Shown: positions 62,577 through 64,000 of the stretch, one piece after another | Layout of the letters: the number at the start of each line of letters is the position of its first letter | How positions within the stretch are numbered: the stretch's first letter is position 1 | Assembly (NCBI GenBank): GCA_003214615.1 | Contig: QCLK01000005.1 | Coordinates: 62,001 to 126,000 of the forward strand | DNA: 64,000 nucleotides | Direction: 5' to 3' | Origin: Pelagibacteraceae bacterium AG-414-E02 | GTDB lineage: Bacteria > Pseudomonadota > Alphaproteobacteria > Pelagibacterales > Pelagibacteraceae | Notes under the pieces: generated by a model | What the model was told of the DNA's origin: nothing | What the model saw: only the letters and a program-made list of their open reading frames with translations | Databases searched by the model: none | Program-made: the position numbers and the translations under genes

Positions 62577-64000
62577 ATGTGGATATTAGGTATTTCAAAA
62601 AGTCATAACGGAGCGGTAGCCTTAACCCATAATGGGAAGGTAGTTTGTGCCATACAAGCAGAACGTTTGTCTCGTATTAAAAGGCAAGCTTTAGATTTAA
62701 AAAATGATAGAGAACTATTAGTTAAATGTGTTTCATATTGTTTAAATTATGCTGGGATTAGACATTCTGATTTACAATCAATCGCAATATGTACACCTTG
62801 GGACGTCGATTTTTTAGAAAATAAAACTTTGTTTGATTATATTGGAGGAGCGCCCAAAGATTATAAAGGTACTTTCTATGTACCTCATCATTATTCACAT
62901 GTTGAATACATTTTACATTATTCAAAATTATCACCTGGAATAGTTCTGATTATTGATGGTAGTGGATCAAAGGAAAAAGACAGAAAATACTTTAATATCA
63001 AAGAACAAATAAATCCAAAATGTATTTCCCATGTTCATAAATCCGGAAAAGAAACTATTTCAGCTTATTGGTTTGATGGAAAAAATTTATATTTAATTTA
63101 TAGATTCAGCCCTTCAATAAACCGTGACGATAAAATTAATCAAAATAGCAATGGTTTTCTTCAAAGCATTGGACATTATTGGCGATGGGCTTCAAATTAT
63201 TGTTGTGGTTCACATTCTGAAGCAGGAAAAGTAATGGGTCTTGCAGCTTTTGGCAAACCTAATAAGTACAAAAGTTTAAAAATTTTATCAACCAACAAAG
63301 ATGGGTTAATTAAATTAAACTACAAAAAATTAAATGAAAAATTTAATTCACCAAATATTTTTGGAACAGATTTAACCGAAAGTGAACACTACAGTAATAT
63401 TGCTGCAATGGTCCAAAAAGATACAGAACACACTATATTAAAAATTTTGAAAATTTTAAAAAAAAAATATCCTACAGATACTTTTTATTATTCAGGCGGT
63501 GTTGCTTTAAATGTCGTTGTAAATGAAAAAATTATAAAAAGTAATTTGTTTAAAAATGTTTTTCTTAATGGTTCATCAGAAGATAATGGTACGGCTATTG
63601 GTGCAGCATTATCAGTTTCGAATTTTTTAACAAATAAACGTTCGACAGAATTAGTTACAGACTATTATGGAAAAACTTATTCTAACGATGAAATTTTGAG
63701 TGCCATTAAAAAATATTCATTTAAATATGATTTTATCGATGAAAAAAAGAAATATGATTTAGTTGCATCTTTAATTTTTAAAAACAAAGTAGTTGGCTGG
63801 TTCCAAGGCAAAAGCGAATTTGGACCAAGAGCACTGGGTAACAGAAGTATTTTAGCTAATCCAATGAATCCAAAAATGAAAAATATTCTTGATCTTTATA
63901 TAAAGCAACGAGATAGATACCGTCCATATGCGCCAGTAGTATTAGAAGAATATGTTAAGGAATACTTTGATATAAAAGGCGTTTCCCCAGTTATGATGAC
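62577..64000 (+). CDS. carbamoyltransferase, NodU/CmcH family (partial, 3' end cut by window)
   Basis: Starts MWILGISKSHNGAVALTHNGKVVCAIQAERLSRIKRQ, the NodU/HypF-type ASKHA N-terminal half, with HHYSHVEYILHYSK (metal-binding His pattern) and LIIDGSGSKEKD. SGGVALNVVVNEKI follows, and the C-terminal carbamoyltransferase region begins with VGWFQGKSEFGPRALGNRSILANP. The frame stays open to the window edge, so at least 474 codons are present. The enzyme transfers a carbamoyl group from carbamoyl phosphate, via an adenylate, to an alcohol on a sugar or a natural product. Confidence 0.93.
   Translation, partial: MWILGISKSHNGAVALTHNGKVVCAIQAERLSRIKRQALDLKNDRELLVKCVSYCLNYAGIRHSDLQSIAICTPWDVDFLENKTLFDYIGGAPKDYKGTFYVPHHYSHVEYILHYSKLSPGIVLIIDGSGSKEKDRKYFNIKEQINPKCISHVHKSGKETISAYWFDGKNLYLIYRFSPSINRDDKINQNSNGFLQSIGHYWRWASNYCCGSHSEAGKVMGLAAFGKPNKYKSLKILSTNKDGLIKLNYKKLNEKFNSPNIFGTDLTESEHYSNIAAMVQKDTEHTILKILKILKKKYPTDTFYYSGGVALNVVVNEKIIKSNLFKNVFLNGSSEDNGTAIGAALSVSNFLTNKRSTELVTDYYGKTYSNDEILSAIKKYSFKYDFIDEKKKYDLVASLIFKNKVVGWFQGKSEFGPRALGNRSILANPMNPKMKNILDLYIKQRDRYRPYAPVVLEEYVKEYFDIKGVSPVMM

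Overview
The window looks like a chromosome segment of a marine SAR11-type alphaproteobacterium ('Candidatus Pelagibacter'-like). This rests on the very AT-rich sequence, tiny or overlapping intergenic gaps (no gene-free stretch reaches 300 bp), lysine/asparagine/isoleucine-rich proteins, and alphaproteobacterial gene orders: rpsP-trmD-rplS, hemE followed by ppsR-maf-aroE-coaE-dnaQ, hslVU beside a his cluster, and rpe-heparinase-purH. I see no insertion sequence, phage, CRISPR array or rRNA; one tRNA-Gly(GCC) is present. The taxonomic call is an inference from these traits, not a database match.

Layout. 1-9 kb: 3' truncated leuC, ribosome and secretion genes (rplS, trmD, rpsP, an NTF2-like gene, ffh) on the minus strand, then dapF, ftsY and an MFS permease on the plus strand. 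A strongly structured RNA element lies just upstream of ffh. 9-24.5 kb: a long minus-strand block for small organic acids: amidase, TRAP transporter dctMQP, thiolase, 2-hydroxyacid dehydrogenase, glycolate oxidase glcFED, aminotransferase, an lldD-like FMN dehydrogenase, a PagL-like outer-membrane enzyme and hspQ. 24.5-37 kb: membrane and housekeeping genes (ispZ, DUF2794, BI-1, aldo/keto reductase, IalB-like, argG, folD, yggT, mscS, hemD, hemC, tsaD, EVE) and acs, which carries a lysine-rich N-terminal extension. 37-41 kb: four small membrane/TPR genes and a sodium:solute symporter ending at a textbook terminator. 41-50 kb: rpe, heparinase-like, purH, pterin dehydratase, two lipoproteins, tRNA-Gly, rho, hemJ, hemH, hemE.

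50.16-50.44 kb is the largest gene-free stretch. It sits between hemE and ppsR, the classical alphaproteobacterial position of oriC, and holds a DnaA-box-like sequence, an exact IHF-consensus match and very AT-rich DNA, so it is called as a putative replication origin. 50.4-60.6 kb: ppsR-maf-aroE-coaE-dnaQ, secB, fxsA, a Tim44-like gene, smr, hslU/V, hisB-A-F-E and a HIT gene. The usual neighbours rimM, mltA and hisH are missing from their expected slots, consistent with genome streamlining or relocation. 60.6-64 kb: a less conventional group with a TPR/2OG-Fe(II) oxygenase fusion, a helical unknown and a NodU-type carbamoyltransferase running off the window.

How parts may work together: the TRAP transporter plus glcDEF, the lldD-like enzyme, the 2-hydroxyacid dehydrogenase and the aminotransferase form a plausible route for import and oxidation of 2-hydroxy acids such as glycolate or lactate, with conversion to glycine or central metabolites. 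acs and the symporter may form a second small-acid uptake module. The items most worth a second look are the RNA upstream of ffh, the hairpin element upstream of the PagL-like gene, the oriC candidate, the shared S16/L19 tails, the Acs extension, the symporter-associated small proteins and the oxygenase/carbamoyltransferase group.
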